A DNA stretch of 64,000 bases from Chryseobacterium gleum (GTDB lineage Bacteria; Bacteroidota; Bacteroidia; Flavobacteriales_D; Crocinitomicaceae), in NCBI GenBank assembly GCA_945882095.1, contig CAMCWF010000006.1, forward strand, positions 1 to 64,000, read 5' to 3'. The translations under genes were made by a program, and so were the position numbers. This document shows, piece by piece, positions 18,480 to 26,555 of this stretch. The number at the start of each line of letters is the position of its first letter. Within the stretch, counting starts at the first letter, position 1. Under the pieces are notes generated by a model, which was given only the letters and a program-made list of their open reading frames with translations, had not been told where the DNA came from and ran no database searches.

Positions 18480-18494
18480 TTAGAATGATTCTAA
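18480..18494. promoter_or_regulatory. Fur/PerR-like 7-1-7 palindromic operator
   Basis: TTAGAATGATTCTAA is a perfect 7-1-7 inverted repeat between the divergent TonB receptor (61 bp away) and the small gene at 18577. It differs from the PerR consensus TTATAATnATTATAA at one base per half and from the Fur consensus at two. Regulation of the receptor by a Fur-family repressor is inferred. Confidence 0.5.
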
Positions 18495-18565
18495 ATAAAT
18501 ACCTTTTTAAGGGTAGCGAATGAGCGGCTAACGATAAGAATGAGAAACAAAGACTTAAATTTTCT

Positions 18566-18573
18566 TATTTTTG
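18566..18573 (+). promoter_or_regulatory. -7 box TATTTTTG immediately before 18577 gene
   Basis: TATTTTTG (TAnnTTTG) ends 3 bp before the ATG at 18577, which would make the three-gene operon's mRNA leaderless or almost so. Confidence 0.45.
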
Positions 18574-18576
18574 CGC

Positions 18577-18813
18577 ATGCGATTGGTTAAAGAAATTCCC
18601 CACAACCATTATTTGGTACAAATTCATGAATACAACGGGAAGTATTTGTTAAAGATTACCTTGGACCAATTTGAGCAAATCTTTAAAATTCCCGTAGCAG
18701 AAATGGAAGATTTAAATGGTTTTGAAGCAAAATTAACGGATGCGTTTTTCTCTTCCTGTTTGAAACGGTTTTTTTCAATGCGCGAAGACTTGGTAGAATT
18801 AATGAAAAAATAG
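18577..18813 (+). CDS. Small hypothetical protein
   Basis: 78-residue protein not recognised from motifs. It starts MRLVKEIPHNHYLVQIHEYNGKYLLKITLDQFEQIFKIP, reading like two short beta strands followed by amphipathic helices; it has no signal peptide or membrane segment and is probably cytosolic. The track start at 18571 is a TTG inside a promoter box; ATG at 18577 is preferred. It is separated by 4 bp from an OmpH-like lipoprotein gene, and the DUF4924 gene follows, so it heads a three-gene operon. Confidence 0.75.
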   Translation: MRLVKEIPHNHYLVQIHEYNGKYLLKITLDQFEQIFKIPVAEMEDLNGFEAKLTDAFFSSCLKRFFSMREDLVELMKK

Positions 18814-18817
18814 AAAT

Positions 18818-19414
18818 ATGAAAGTAAAATTTATCATTGCCTTGACCGCTTTTTCTCTTTTGGTAGCTTGTGAATCAAAGGACAAAGAAGTAAAAAAAGA
18901 TTCCAAGCCTACCGTGATTACGAGGTTTGAAAATGACTTTGTGATTGCATTTTACCACAATGACAGTCTAAAGGAGCGTTTCGAATACTACAAAAAAGAA
19001 GATGCTGCGGTGATTAAAAAGCAAAGGGCGTTTGAATCCGAAGTGAAACGAAGGTCCAAAGAATTGGAAGGTTATGTCCAAAGAAACGATGAAAAGGCCC
19101 GAAATGGCTTGTTGTCGCAAAATGAGATCCTTCAAATTCAGCAAAAGGCGCAGATGATGGAGCAGACCTTGGTGCAATATCAACAAACCGAAGGGGCTAA
19201 AATTGAAGAGGAATCGGTGAAAAAATTAGAAATCATTTCGAAGAAAATAGAAGTGATGGGAAAACAGTATTGTGAGAAAAATGGAATCGACATCTTGTTG
19301 ATTCATGGCGCTGGCGGACAAATCAACTACATTCAACCCAAAATGAATGTAACGACGGATTTTATTCGTTTCCTCAATGAAAACCAAGCGAACATCGAAA
19401 AAGATTTAAAATAA
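18818..19414 (+). CDS. OmpH/Skp-like periplasmic lipoprotein
   Basis: 198 residues with a lipoprotein signal (IALTAFSLLVAC, Cys 18). The long Lys/Glu-rich coiled-coil region (residues ~55-150, with QQKAQMMEQTLVQYQQTEG) followed by ISKKIEVMGKQYCEKNGIDILLIHG is the layout of OmpH/Skp chaperones, which hold unfolded outer-membrane proteins in the periplasm. Unlike classic Skp it appears lipid-anchored. It is the middle gene of a compact operon, with 1 bp to the DUF4924 gene. Confidence 0.82.
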   Translation: MKVKFIIALTAFSLLVACESKDKEVKKDSKPTVITRFENDFVIAFYHNDSLKERFEYYKKEDAAVIKKQRAFESEVKRRSKELEGYVQRNDEKARNGLLSQNEILQIQQKAQMMEQTLVQYQQTEGAKIEEESVKKLEIISKKIEVMGKQYCEKNGIDILLIHGAGGQINYIQPKMNVTTDFIRFLNENQANIEKDLK

Positions 19415-19415
19415 G

Positions 19416-19967
19416 ATGCTGATTGCCCAAAAGAAACGCGCAGAGAACATCATTGAATTTCTGATTTATATGTACAATGTTGAAGACATCGTACGAAAAT
19501 TTGGATTGGATGAAAACAGTATTGTCGAAAACTACGTAAAACAAATCATTCCAAACCCAAGTTTCGAGGTACAATACATAGAATGGTATACCAACATTTG
19601 CCAACAACTAAAAAATTCAGGAAAGCATAGCGCTGGACATTTGTATGAAGTCGAGGAAGTAATCATGGAATTGCGTTACTTGCACCAAACCTTGTTGACC
19701 ATAACCTTGGATCAAAAGTACATTTCTCTGTTTGAGACGGCTGCTGAATACATTGAAGAATTCAAATCAAAATCAAAATTACTGGATGTGCATCCCATCG
19801 AAGTGGCTGTGTATGCCATGAACATGAAGTTGCAATTGAAAATGCGCGGACAAGAAATTTCTGCTGAGACAGAGACCGCTTTTGATTCCATGCGCATATT
19901 GCTGGCCTATTTAGGACGGGCTTATCAAAATATGAAATCAGGGAACCTTGGATTTAGTGAAAACTAA
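19416..19967 (+). CDS. DUF4924 family protein
   Basis: 183-residue, largely helical cytosolic protein. The opening MLIAQKKRAENIIEFLIYMYNVEDIVRKF is the conserved start of DUF4924, a Bacteroidota-restricted family without assigned function. It follows the OmpH-like gene by 1 bp. Its stop TAA overlaps, by 4 bp, the stop of the convergent HsdR_N-like gene, so the two transcription units share their terminal bases and no separate terminator fits between them. Confidence 0.85.
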   Translation: MLIAQKKRAENIIEFLIYMYNVEDIVRKFGLDENSIVENYVKQIIPNPSFEVQYIEWYTNICQQLKNSGKHSAGHLYEVEEVIMELRYLHQTLLTITLDQKYISLFETAAEYIEEFKSKSKLLDVHPIEVAVYAMNMKLQLKMRGQEISAETETAFDSMRILLAYLGRAYQNMKSGNLGFSEN

Positions 19968-20389
19968 ATAAAATTTATCCCATCCCTCCATTCTTGACCC
20001 TCATAGACAAAACAATCCAATCCATTGGTCACCACGATTTTATCAGATTGAATGATTTTTTGGTATGAACTTACCTGAAGCAGGGCGGGTGTAGAAAGTC
20101 CAACATTGGTTTGCTTGCACTCCACCAAAATCTTTGGATTACCCTGCGGGTCATAGGTGACGATGTCCCAACGCTTTTTCTTTCCATTGTATAGAAACCC
20201 TTTTTCCACTGCGATTAAGGACAGAGGTACCTTTCTTTGGTCGGACAAAAAACCGATTACATGTTGTCGTACCCATTCTTCTGGGGTGAGTACCAACCAT
20301 TTTTTTCGAATGAGGCAAAAGACATGAACCTGTTCCCCAACTTTTTTTAATTTCAGTCCTGTGGGTGGAAACGTTAACGGTTGCATCAT
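19964..20389 (-). CDS. Type I restriction HsdR N-terminal-like (PD-(D/E)XK) protein
   Basis: 141 residues resembling the stand-alone HSDR_N_2 family: nuclease-like PD-(D/E)XK fold with RWDIVTYDPQG and ILVECKQTN supplying the D...ExK residues, and LLQVSSYQKIIQSDKIVVTNG after them. It contains only the nuclease-like core of a type I restriction R subunit; there are no helicase, HsdM or HsdS genes nearby, so it is not a restriction system. Role unknown, widespread in Flavobacteriales in housekeeping contexts. It is last in the eleven-gene operon and overlaps ald by 4 bp. Confidence 0.82.
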   Translation of the reverse strand: MMQPLTFPPTGLKLKKVGEQVHVFCLIRKKWLVLTPEEWVRQHVIGFLSDQRKVPLSLIAVEKGFLYNGKKKRWDIVTYDPQGNPKILVECKQTNVGLSTPALLQVSSYQKIIQSDKIVVTNGLDCFVYEGQEWRDGINFI

Positions 20390-21606
20390 GGACGTGGCAG
20401 CAGTAAGTCTATGCTTTTGTAGCTGAGGTCAAATACCTTTCCCAATACTTCATTTGTGAGGACACCTTTGTAGATGTAAACACCGTTTCGAAGTCCCGGT
20501 TTGCGACGGATGAGTTCCTCAACGCCACCTCGGTCTCCCATGTCCAACAACAAGGGTGAGAAGATGTTTGAGAGGGCAAAGGAAGCGGTACGCGAGACCC
20601 TGGAGGCGATGTTCGGTACGCAGTAGTGGATTACACCATATTTGATGAATACGGGGTCTAGGTGATTGGTAACCACGGAAGTCTCGAAACAACCTCCTTG
20701 GTCGATGCTTACATCAACAATTACAGAGCCTTCTTTCATTTGTTCTACCATTTCTTCTGAGACCACGCATGGTGTTCTACCCATGGGTGCGCGCAATGCG
20801 CCAATGACTACATCGGATCGGCGGATGGCTTTTGCAAGAACCTTAGGTTGGATAATGGAGGTAAAAACACGGTTTCCTACAACGTTTTGGAGGCGTCGAA
20901 GCCTGGCAACTGAATTGTCGAATACTTTAACCGTAGCCCCTAGGCCCAATGCAGCCCTGGTTGCAAATTCGCCAACGGTACCAGCGCCAATGATGACCAC
21001 TTCTGTAGGTTGAACGCCGGCCACACCCCCTAACATCAGCCCTTTTCCCAGGGTGTAGGAGGAAAGCAGTTCACCGGCCACCAAAATGGATGTGTTGCCC
21101 GCAATTTCTCCTAAGGTACGAACGACGGTGAACACGCCTTCTTCATCTTTAATGAAATCCCATGCGATGCATGTGGTTTTTTTCGCCATTAATTTTTGCA
21201 GGATTTCTTTCGGTTGTGTGACAATTTGCAATGCGGAAATAAAGGTTTGGTTTCCAGGCATGAGTTCGATCTCTGCTTCTGTTGGCGGAGCTACTTTAAA
21301 AATGATGTCACAACTGTACACTTCTCTTTTGTCGTGGGCGATTTCTGCGCCTGCTTCGCTATAATCATTGTCAGAAAAGCTAGATTCTTTGCCAGCATTT
21401 GTTTCTACGCGTACCCTATGACCGTTTGCCACCAACAACGAAACCGCTTCGGGTACAAGGGCGACCCTACGTTCTTGAAAAGATGTTTCTTTTGGAATGC
21501 CAATGAACAAGCTGCCTTTTTTGCGTTGAACTTCAAGCATTTCCTCTTTAGGCATCAAACTCCCTTGGTGAAGCAATGATTTTAGTAATTCCGGATCAGT
21601 TATCAT
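20386..21606 (-). CDS. ald: Alanine dehydrogenase
   Basis: 406-residue NAD-dependent L-alanine dehydrogenase (reversible oxidative deamination of alanine to pyruvate and ammonium). The N-terminal substrate domain contains IGIPKETSFQERRVALVPEA, with the pyruvate-binding Arg/Lys region, and the Rossmann domain has VVIIGAGTVGEFATRAALGLG near residue 205; SVIVDVSIDQGG and THYCVPNI-like (IHYCVPNIASRV) motifs confirm the family against transhydrogenase alpha subunits. A ~30-residue N-terminal extension is typical of Bacteroidota versions. It overlaps tsaE by 11 bp upstream. Confidence 0.92.
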   Translation of the reverse strand: MITDPELLKSLLHQGSLMPKEEMLEVQRKKGSLFIGIPKETSFQERRVALVPEAVSLLVANGHRVRVETNAGKESSFSDNDYSEAGAEIAHDKREVYSCDIIFKVAPPTEAEIELMPGNQTFISALQIVTQPKEILQKLMAKKTTCIAWDFIKDEEGVFTVVRTLGEIAGNTSILVAGELLSSYTLGKGLMLGGVAGVQPTEVVIIGAGTVGEFATRAALGLGATVKVFDNSVARLRRLQNVVGNRVFTSIIQPKVLAKAIRRSDVVIGALRAPMGRTPCVVSEEMVEQMKEGSVIVDVSIDQGGCFETSVVTNHLDPVFIKYGVIHYCVPNIASRVSRTASFALSNIFSPLLLDMGDRGGVEELIRRKPGLRNGVYIYKGVLTNEVLGKVFDLSYKSIDLLLPRP

Positions 21607-22024
21607 GTGTTAAGGTAAAAGTTCTGTTAAAGGCATCGATGGGTTGGATTTCGAGGTGAATGCACCTATCAGGAAGAAATTTACTAATTTTTTCGGGCCA
21701 TTCGACTAAAAAAAGTGCATTTTCTTCAAAAATTTCATCGAGTCCAACAGAAGCAGCCTCTTCATCTGAGTTGAGCCGGTAGGCATCGATGTGGTAGATT
21801 TTTTGGAATGCATTTGAATCGTATGCTTCAATGATTGCAAAGGTAGGAGAACCCTTGGTTTCTTGAATTCCCATGCGCTGAAGAAGCGCTTGTACAAACG
21901 TCGTTTTGCCAGCGCCCATTTCTCCATGGATTAAAACGGCTGTTTTTAGGCTCAACATTGGCAAGAGGGCCTCAGCGACAAGGTCGAGTTTTGAAAGGTC
22001 AATGTTGTCAAACGTCACTTCCAT
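21596..22024 (-). CDS. tsaE: tRNA threonylcarbamoyladenosine biosynthesis ATPase TsaE
   Basis: 142-residue P-loop ATPase of the TsaBDE complex that makes the universal t6A37 modification of ANN-decoding tRNAs. Walker A is HGEMGAGKTTF (~residue 32); KGSPTFAIIEAY and LFLVEWPEKISKFLP are TsaE-specific. The ORF track begins at 22090, but that extension lies inside lpxH in another frame; ATG at 22024 (MEVTFDNIDLS) gives normal length with a 17-bp overlap with lpxH. Part of the long minus-strand operon. Confidence 0.93.
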   Translation of the reverse strand: MEVTFDNIDLSKLDLVAEALLPMLSLKTAVLIHGEMGAGKTTFVQALLQRMGIQETKGSPTFAIIEAYDSNAFQKIYHIDAYRLNSDEEAASVGLDEIFEENALFLVEWPEKISKFLPDRCIHLEIQPIDAFNRTFTLTHDN

Positions 22025-22787
22025 CGAAGGGATTATAGGTGATTGCTTTTCCATCCATCCACTGATACATTTCAGGGTGGTTGTTTTCAATTTTCAGAAA
22101 GGTCTTGAAGTGGAGCCATTCACCAAGGTTTATATAGGTGCTGTTTTCCAATTTGAGGGCCATCGGAAAATGTCTGTGGCCAAAGATAAAAAAGTCGTAA
22201 TGTCTATGTTTCAGTGTTTCCTTTGCAAAGAGGTATAACCATTCGTTTTCAAAACCAAAGAAAAGCTTTTCATCCTTGGTATGTTTTCTACTGCTTTGTG
22301 ACAAAGAGGAAGCCAGGCGTATCCCGAAATTTGGATGTATGCGCTCGAACAACCATTGACAAGCTTTGCTTCGCAAAAGGCCTTTGACAAGTTTATACCC
22401 TCGGTCTCCAGGACCCAGTCCATCGCCATGTCCAATCATGAATGTTTTGCTGTGAAAGTTTACATCAATGGGTTGGCTGTACACCTTCATATTGAGTTCC
22501 TCTTGGAAATAGTCTCGGGTCCACATGTCGTGATTTCCTTTGAAAAAATGAAACTGAATCCCCTGGTCACTCAATTGAGCAATCTTGCCCAAGAGTCGGG
22601 TGAATCCTTTAGGAATGGCCATCGCGTATTCAAACCAAAAATCGAACACATCGCCAACAAGGTAGATGTCTGTTGCGTCTGTAGAAGCAAAATCCAACCA
22701 AGCTACAATTTCCTTTTCTCTTTTTAGCGAGCTGACTTTATCAGGTACGCCAAGGTGAAAGTCGGAAGCGAAATAGGCAATTTGCAT
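22008..22787 (-). CDS. lpxH: UDP-2,3-diacylglucosamine diphosphatase
   Basis: 259-residue calcineurin-like metallophosphoesterase that cleaves UDP-2,3-diacylglucosamine to lipid X in lipid A synthesis. All five metal-site motifs are present in order: SDFHLG (residue ~8), GDVFDFW (~45), GNHD (~85), GHGD (~122) and GHRH (~205). The YLFAKETLKHRHYDFFIFGHRH context is typical of Bacteroidota LpxH. lpxK, the kinase two steps later, is in the same operon, linking this transcription unit to outer-membrane biogenesis. 2 bp separate it from the TlpA gene. Confidence 0.93.
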   Translation of the reverse strand: MQIAYFASDFHLGVPDKVSSLKREKEIVAWLDFASTDATDIYLVGDVFDFWFEYAMAIPKGFTRLLGKIAQLSDQGIQFHFFKGNHDMWTRDYFQEELNMKVYSQPIDVNFHSKTFMIGHGDGLGPGDRGYKLVKGLLRSKACQWLFERIHPNFGIRLASSLSQSSRKHTKDEKLFFGFENEWLYLFAKETLKHRHYDFFIFGHRHFPMALKLENSTYINLGEWLHFKTFLKIENNHPEMYQWMDGKAITYNPFDGSDV

Positions 22788-22789
22788 CC

Positions 22790-23923
22790 TTATTGCCCGA
22801 AGATTTCTGCAAGTTTCTCCTCCAAGGCTTCTCCCCTTAAATTGGTTTGAATGATGTTTCCTTCCTTGTCTAGAAGCACCGTGAAAGGAATGCTGGAAAC
22901 ATTGTACATTCTAGGAACCTTAGAATTCCATCCCCCTAAATCACTCACGTGGTTTGGCCAAGAAAGTTTATCTGCTTGTATGGCACCCAACCATTTGTCC
23001 TTGTCTGAATCCAAACTCACACTTAACACCGTAAATCCTTTGTCTTTATACTTTTCGTAGGTTTTCACCACATTTGGATTTTCCTTTCTGCAGGGACCAC
23101 ACCAGGATGCCCAGAAATCAATCAATACATACTTCCCTTTGAGGTCAGCCAATTTCAAGGTTGTTTTCCTGTCGCTCGTTAATTCTTCAAATTCGGGTGC
23201 TTTTTTACCAGGGGCGAATTGATTTACCACTTCTGCCTTTTTTTTCTCTTCCTCTTTCTTCAGTTTTAAGGAATTGGAATAGTTGACATAATCTTTTACG
23301 GTTTGGCTTTTAGGAAAACCTATTACCAGTTGGTTTAAGATGGTTTCGAACGAATCAAATTCTGTTTCTGCATTGAAAGAAACCAAAGCGACAATTAGGG
23401 CAGGGGAATTTGGATTGTCTGCAACAAACTGCTGTCTGTCATTCAAATAGCTGTAATATTCTTTGGTCATGTATTCGTTGATTTTCCTTTTTTGAACCGT
23501 ATCGGTGGTTGTCATTGCTTTGAAAGCAGAATCACTTTTCATGTTCCATTTTTCCAAACGTACCGCGAAACCGTTCATGGCTTGAGATGCATCTGACCCT
23601 ACGAAATTGCAGAATTCTTTAAGTTTCTTTGCATCTCCATAAACCTTGATGTCACTGCTGTCTTGTAAAATAATGTTGGTGTGTACATTCCCCAATCGGA
23701 TCACATAATAATCGGGAGATGGAATGGTGGTTTGAATAGAAAATTTACCATCCTTGGCCAATTTGGTTCCTTTGATGTTGGTATATCCTTTTCCTGTAAA
23801 TTTCGAGATGTAAACGGAGTCAACAGGGGAATGTAAAAATTGCCCACTTACTTTGACAGGGGTTTGTGAAAAAACGAAATTCCCGAAGAATAGGAGCAGG
23901 GTTGCGGTAAGTAAATTTTTCAT
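22790..23923 (-). CDS. TlpA-family thiol-disulfide oxidoreductase with DUF4369-like N-terminus
   Basis: 377 residues. Signal peptide MKNLLTATLLLFFGNFVFSQ (Sec type, no lipobox), a DUF4369-type beta domain (~residues 25-120), a helical middle, then a thioredoxin/TlpA domain from ~240 with the redox motif WCGPCRKENPNV and the cis-Pro region VSSIPFTVLLD. Such periplasmic proteins reduce disulfides or peroxides, e.g. in cytochrome maturation, but the partner is unknown. It overlaps a paralogue upstream by 4 bp; the two share domain order and C-terminal sequence, indicating a tandem duplication. Confidence 0.9.
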   Translation of the reverse strand: MKNLLTATLLLFFGNFVFSQTPVKVSGQFLHSPVDSVYISKFTGKGYTNIKGTKLAKDGKFSIQTTIPSPDYYVIRLGNVHTNIILQDSSDIKVYGDAKKLKEFCNFVGSDASQAMNGFAVRLEKWNMKSDSAFKAMTTTDTVQKRKINEYMTKEYYSYLNDRQQFVADNPNSPALIVALVSFNAETEFDSFETILNQLVIGFPKSQTVKDYVNYSNSLKLKKEEEKKKAEVVNQFAPGKKAPEFEELTSDRKTTLKLADLKGKYVLIDFWASWCGPCRKENPNVVKTYEKYKDKGFTVLSVSLDSDKDKWLGAIQADKLSWPNHVSDLGGWNSKVPRMYNVSSIPFTVLLDKEGNIIQTNLRGEALEEKLAEIFGQ

Positions 23924-25107
23924 GGTTGGTTCTTAAAAAAGGTTTCTATTTTTAATTTCAATGCATCTCCTCGCAGGCCTTTTGCGATGATTTTTCCTTC
24001 GGGATTAACCAGTACTGTAAAGGGAATGCCGTCAAATTGATACAATGGCACCATTCCACTTTTCCATCCTTTTAAATCACTTACATGGGTATCCCAAACA
24101 AGTCCATCCATTTTAATGGCTTCTTTCCATTTTACAGGGTCCTCGTCCATGGATACAGATAGAATGGTGAAATTACGTTTTTTGTAGGTTTTGTAAAGGG
24201 CAACAACATTGGGGTTTTCTTGCCGACAAGGACCACACCATGAAGCCCAAAAATCAATCAGTACAAGGTTTCCTCTGAAGTCACTTAGTTTTACCGTTTT
24301 GCCATTGACATCCGACAAAGCGAAATTGGGTGCGATGATTTCACCGTTTTCCAATCGTTTGAAGTCCTGGTAACCTGCAGACAGCTGTTGGTATTGCGAA
24401 TCGATTGCGGAGGTGGCTGGACAATTTCCGTATTTCTGTAAAAAAGCTTTTCGAACCTTGTCAAAAGATTTCAAAAAGTCAGGATTCCATCCCTCGAAAC
24501 TTGTCATCGGAAAAAGCTCCATTGACAAAATGATGTTATAGGGATTGGATGGGTTTTGGTTGATCTTTTGCACCGCGAATTCGGTCATGGGTAATTTGAT
24601 GGCGTTGAGTTTTGAAGCGTATTCACCCTCCGTAATTTGACGCTGTTGAGCCATGAGCGCCATTTGTTGTTGACGGTAGGAATTCAAGATAACCATATAT
24701 TCATTCATGCATCGACTCCAATCAGTGCCTTTTGCATTTGGGTTGCGGGTAAAGGCGTCGAATTGCGTGTCAAGTTTCAAGTGGTCCTTTGGTTTTGGGG
24801 TGATTGGAATGGAGTTTTCTTTGTTCTCACCGAGGCGTAACTGGTAAAATCCAAGTCCTGAAATGTTCCCTTCGATTTTGAAAGACCCATCGGCTTCTAT
24901 GGCATTTGACGCAAGGGTAATCATTCCATTTTCGGTGGGTGCTTCCACGTATAAATTCAGTCCACCTGCTCCTGAAATCTTACCTGAAACCGTAAAATTT
25001 ATGGGTTTTTCGTCGGCATTCGCAGGGTTGTCCTCGCACGAAAGTGAAGTGAGAACCAAAATCCAACCCAAAAGAAAAATATACCGTTTCGATTTCATCT
25101 TATGCAT
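23920..25107 (-). CDS. TlpA-family lipoprotein, paralogue of the next gene
   Basis: 395 residues with a lipoprotein signal ending VLTSLSCEDN, a DUF4369-like beta domain (~35-130), a helical region, and a C-terminal thioredoxin fold with WCGPCRQENPNVVALY and DGIPFTVLVNPEG. It is the membrane-anchored twin of the gene at 22790. Two in-frame ATGs are close (25107 and 25098); the first overlaps gatB by 8 bp, the second leaves 1 bp, and the sequence does not decide between them. Probable periplasmic disulfide reductase. Confidence 0.9.
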   Translation of the reverse strand: MHKMKSKRYIFLLGWILVLTSLSCEDNPANADEKPINFTVSGKISGAGGLNLYVEAPTENGMITLASNAIEADGSFKIEGNISGLGFYQLRLGENKENSIPITPKPKDHLKLDTQFDAFTRNPNAKGTDWSRCMNEYMVILNSYRQQQMALMAQQRQITEGEYASKLNAIKLPMTEFAVQKINQNPSNPYNIILSMELFPMTSFEGWNPDFLKSFDKVRKAFLQKYGNCPATSAIDSQYQQLSAGYQDFKRLENGEIIAPNFALSDVNGKTVKLSDFRGNLVLIDFWASWCGPCRQENPNVVALYKTYKKRNFTILSVSMDEDPVKWKEAIKMDGLVWDTHVSDLKGWKSGMVPLYQFDGIPFTVLVNPEGKIIAKGLRGDALKLKIETFFKNQP

Positions 25108-26554
25108 CTAGGTTTTTACGCAACATTTGATTCGAGACTTTAGGGTCTGCTTTTCCACCGGAGACTTTCATCAGTTGTCCCATAAAAAAACCTATCAATT
25201 GTTTTTCTCCGGCCCGATACCTAGCTACTTCTGTGGGATTAAGATCCATTACTTTTGCGATGTATTCATTCAAAACGCCATCATCTGAAGATTGAATCAA
25301 GTCAAGTTTTTGAGCAATGGCTTCTGCGGTTTCTTCACCGTTCAACATTTCAGGGAATATACGTTGTGCTGCAATCGAGTTTGAAACCTTTCCTTGCTGT
25401 ATAAGTGTGATGAGTCCTGCCAAACGTGTGGGAGAAATTGGAAAATCATGAATTTCAACGCCTTTTTCATTGAGGAAGGATTTTACTTCACCCATCACCC
25501 AATTTGCTGCGGATTTGTATTCTTTGGTATGTTCTATCACATCTTCAAAAAACATCGCAATGGCCTTGTTATCGGTCAAATTGTAAGCGTCGTAAGCGCT
25601 CAATTGAAGTTCTTGAGTGTATTTTAAAAACAATGCGCGCGGCAGTGGCGGCATTTCTTTGGCAACGGCATCTATCTGTTCTTTTCCGATAAATAAAGGC
25701 GGAAGGTCTGGTTCAGGGAAATACCTGTAATCGTTAGCCGCTTCTTTGGAACGCAAGGAAATGGTGATTCCTTTGAGGGCATCAAAAGCACGTGTTTCTT
25801 GAGAGAGGGAGCCTCCAGATTCTAGGGTTTCAATTTGTCGTGTAATCTCAAATTCAATCGCCCGCTGAACATTTCGAATGGAGTTCATGTTTTTTACTTC
25901 GACTTTGGTACCAAATTCTTTGGCGTCTTTCAACATCACAGAAATGTTGGCATCACATCGCATGGAGCCTTCTTCCATGTTTCCATCACAAATTTCTAGG
26001 TAGCGGACCAATTTTCTTACTTCGGTTAAAAAACCATATGCTTCTTGCGAACTTCTAATGTCTGGTTCGGTAACGATTTCTAGTAAAGGTACCCCCGCTC
26101 TGTTAAGGTCGACCAAAGTGTCGTAAACATCGACGTCGTGAATGCTTTTTCCAGCATCTTCTTCCATGTGAATCCGGGTAAGACCTATGTTCTTTTCGTT
26201 TCCGTTTTCGTCGCGGATTAAAACAAAGCCACCTTGGCAAATGGGGGTTTTGTCTTGGGTAATTTGATAGCCTTTTGGTAGGTCGGGGTAGAAATAATTT
26301 TTTCTGGCAAAATACTGATGTCCCGCAATTTCACAATCGCAGGCAAGTCCCAGTCGAATCGCGAATTCAATGGTTTTTTCATTGACAACCGGCAAGGTTC
26401 CAGGGTGACCTAAGGTAATTGGACTGACCAAGGTATTGGGTGAAGCGCCGTATGAATTTTCATCCGCAGAATACGCCTTGGAAGCTGTGAGCATTTGGGT
26501 ATGCACTTCCAATCCAATGACCGCTTGGTATTTTTCTCGAATGCCAGGTTCCAT
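25100..26554 (-). CDS. gatB: Asp-tRNA(Asn)/Glu-tRNA(Gln) amidotransferase subunit B
   Basis: 484-residue GatB, the kinase/tRNA-binding subunit that activates Glu-tRNA(Gln) or Asp-tRNA(Asn) for amidation. Hallmarks: YQAVIGLEVHTQML at the N-terminus, FARKNYFYPDLPKGYQITQ (~95), RIHMEEDAGKS (~130), DLNRAGVPLLEIVTEPD (~155), GSMRCDANIS (~210), and the C-terminal YqeY-like domain (residues ~390-480) ending in a GGKADPKVSNQMLRKNL helix. gatA and gatC are elsewhere. One bp separates it from the PNP gene. Confidence 0.96.
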   Translation of the reverse strand: MEPGIREKYQAVIGLEVHTQMLTASKAYSADENSYGASPNTLVSPITLGHPGTLPVVNEKTIEFAIRLGLACDCEIAGHQYFARKNYFYPDLPKGYQITQDKTPICQGGFVLIRDENGNEKNIGLTRIHMEEDAGKSIHDVDVYDTLVDLNRAGVPLLEIVTEPDIRSSQEAYGFLTEVRKLVRYLEICDGNMEEGSMRCDANISVMLKDAKEFGTKVEVKNMNSIRNVQRAIEFEITRQIETLESGGSLSQETRAFDALKGITISLRSKEAANDYRYFPEPDLPPLFIGKEQIDAVAKEMPPLPRALFLKYTQELQLSAYDAYNLTDNKAIAMFFEDVIEHTKEYKSAANWVMGEVKSFLNEKGVEIHDFPISPTRLAGLITLIQQGKVSNSIAAQRIFPEMLNGEETAEAIAQKLDLIQSSDDGVLNEYIAKVMDLNPTEVARYRAGEKQLIGFFMGQLMKVSGGKADPKVSNQMLRKNLDA

Positions 26555-26555
26555 C

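Noticed and set aside
19964-20389. Type I restriction-modification system
   Set aside because: Only an R-subunit N-terminal-like domain is present; HsdM, HsdS and the helicase part are absent.
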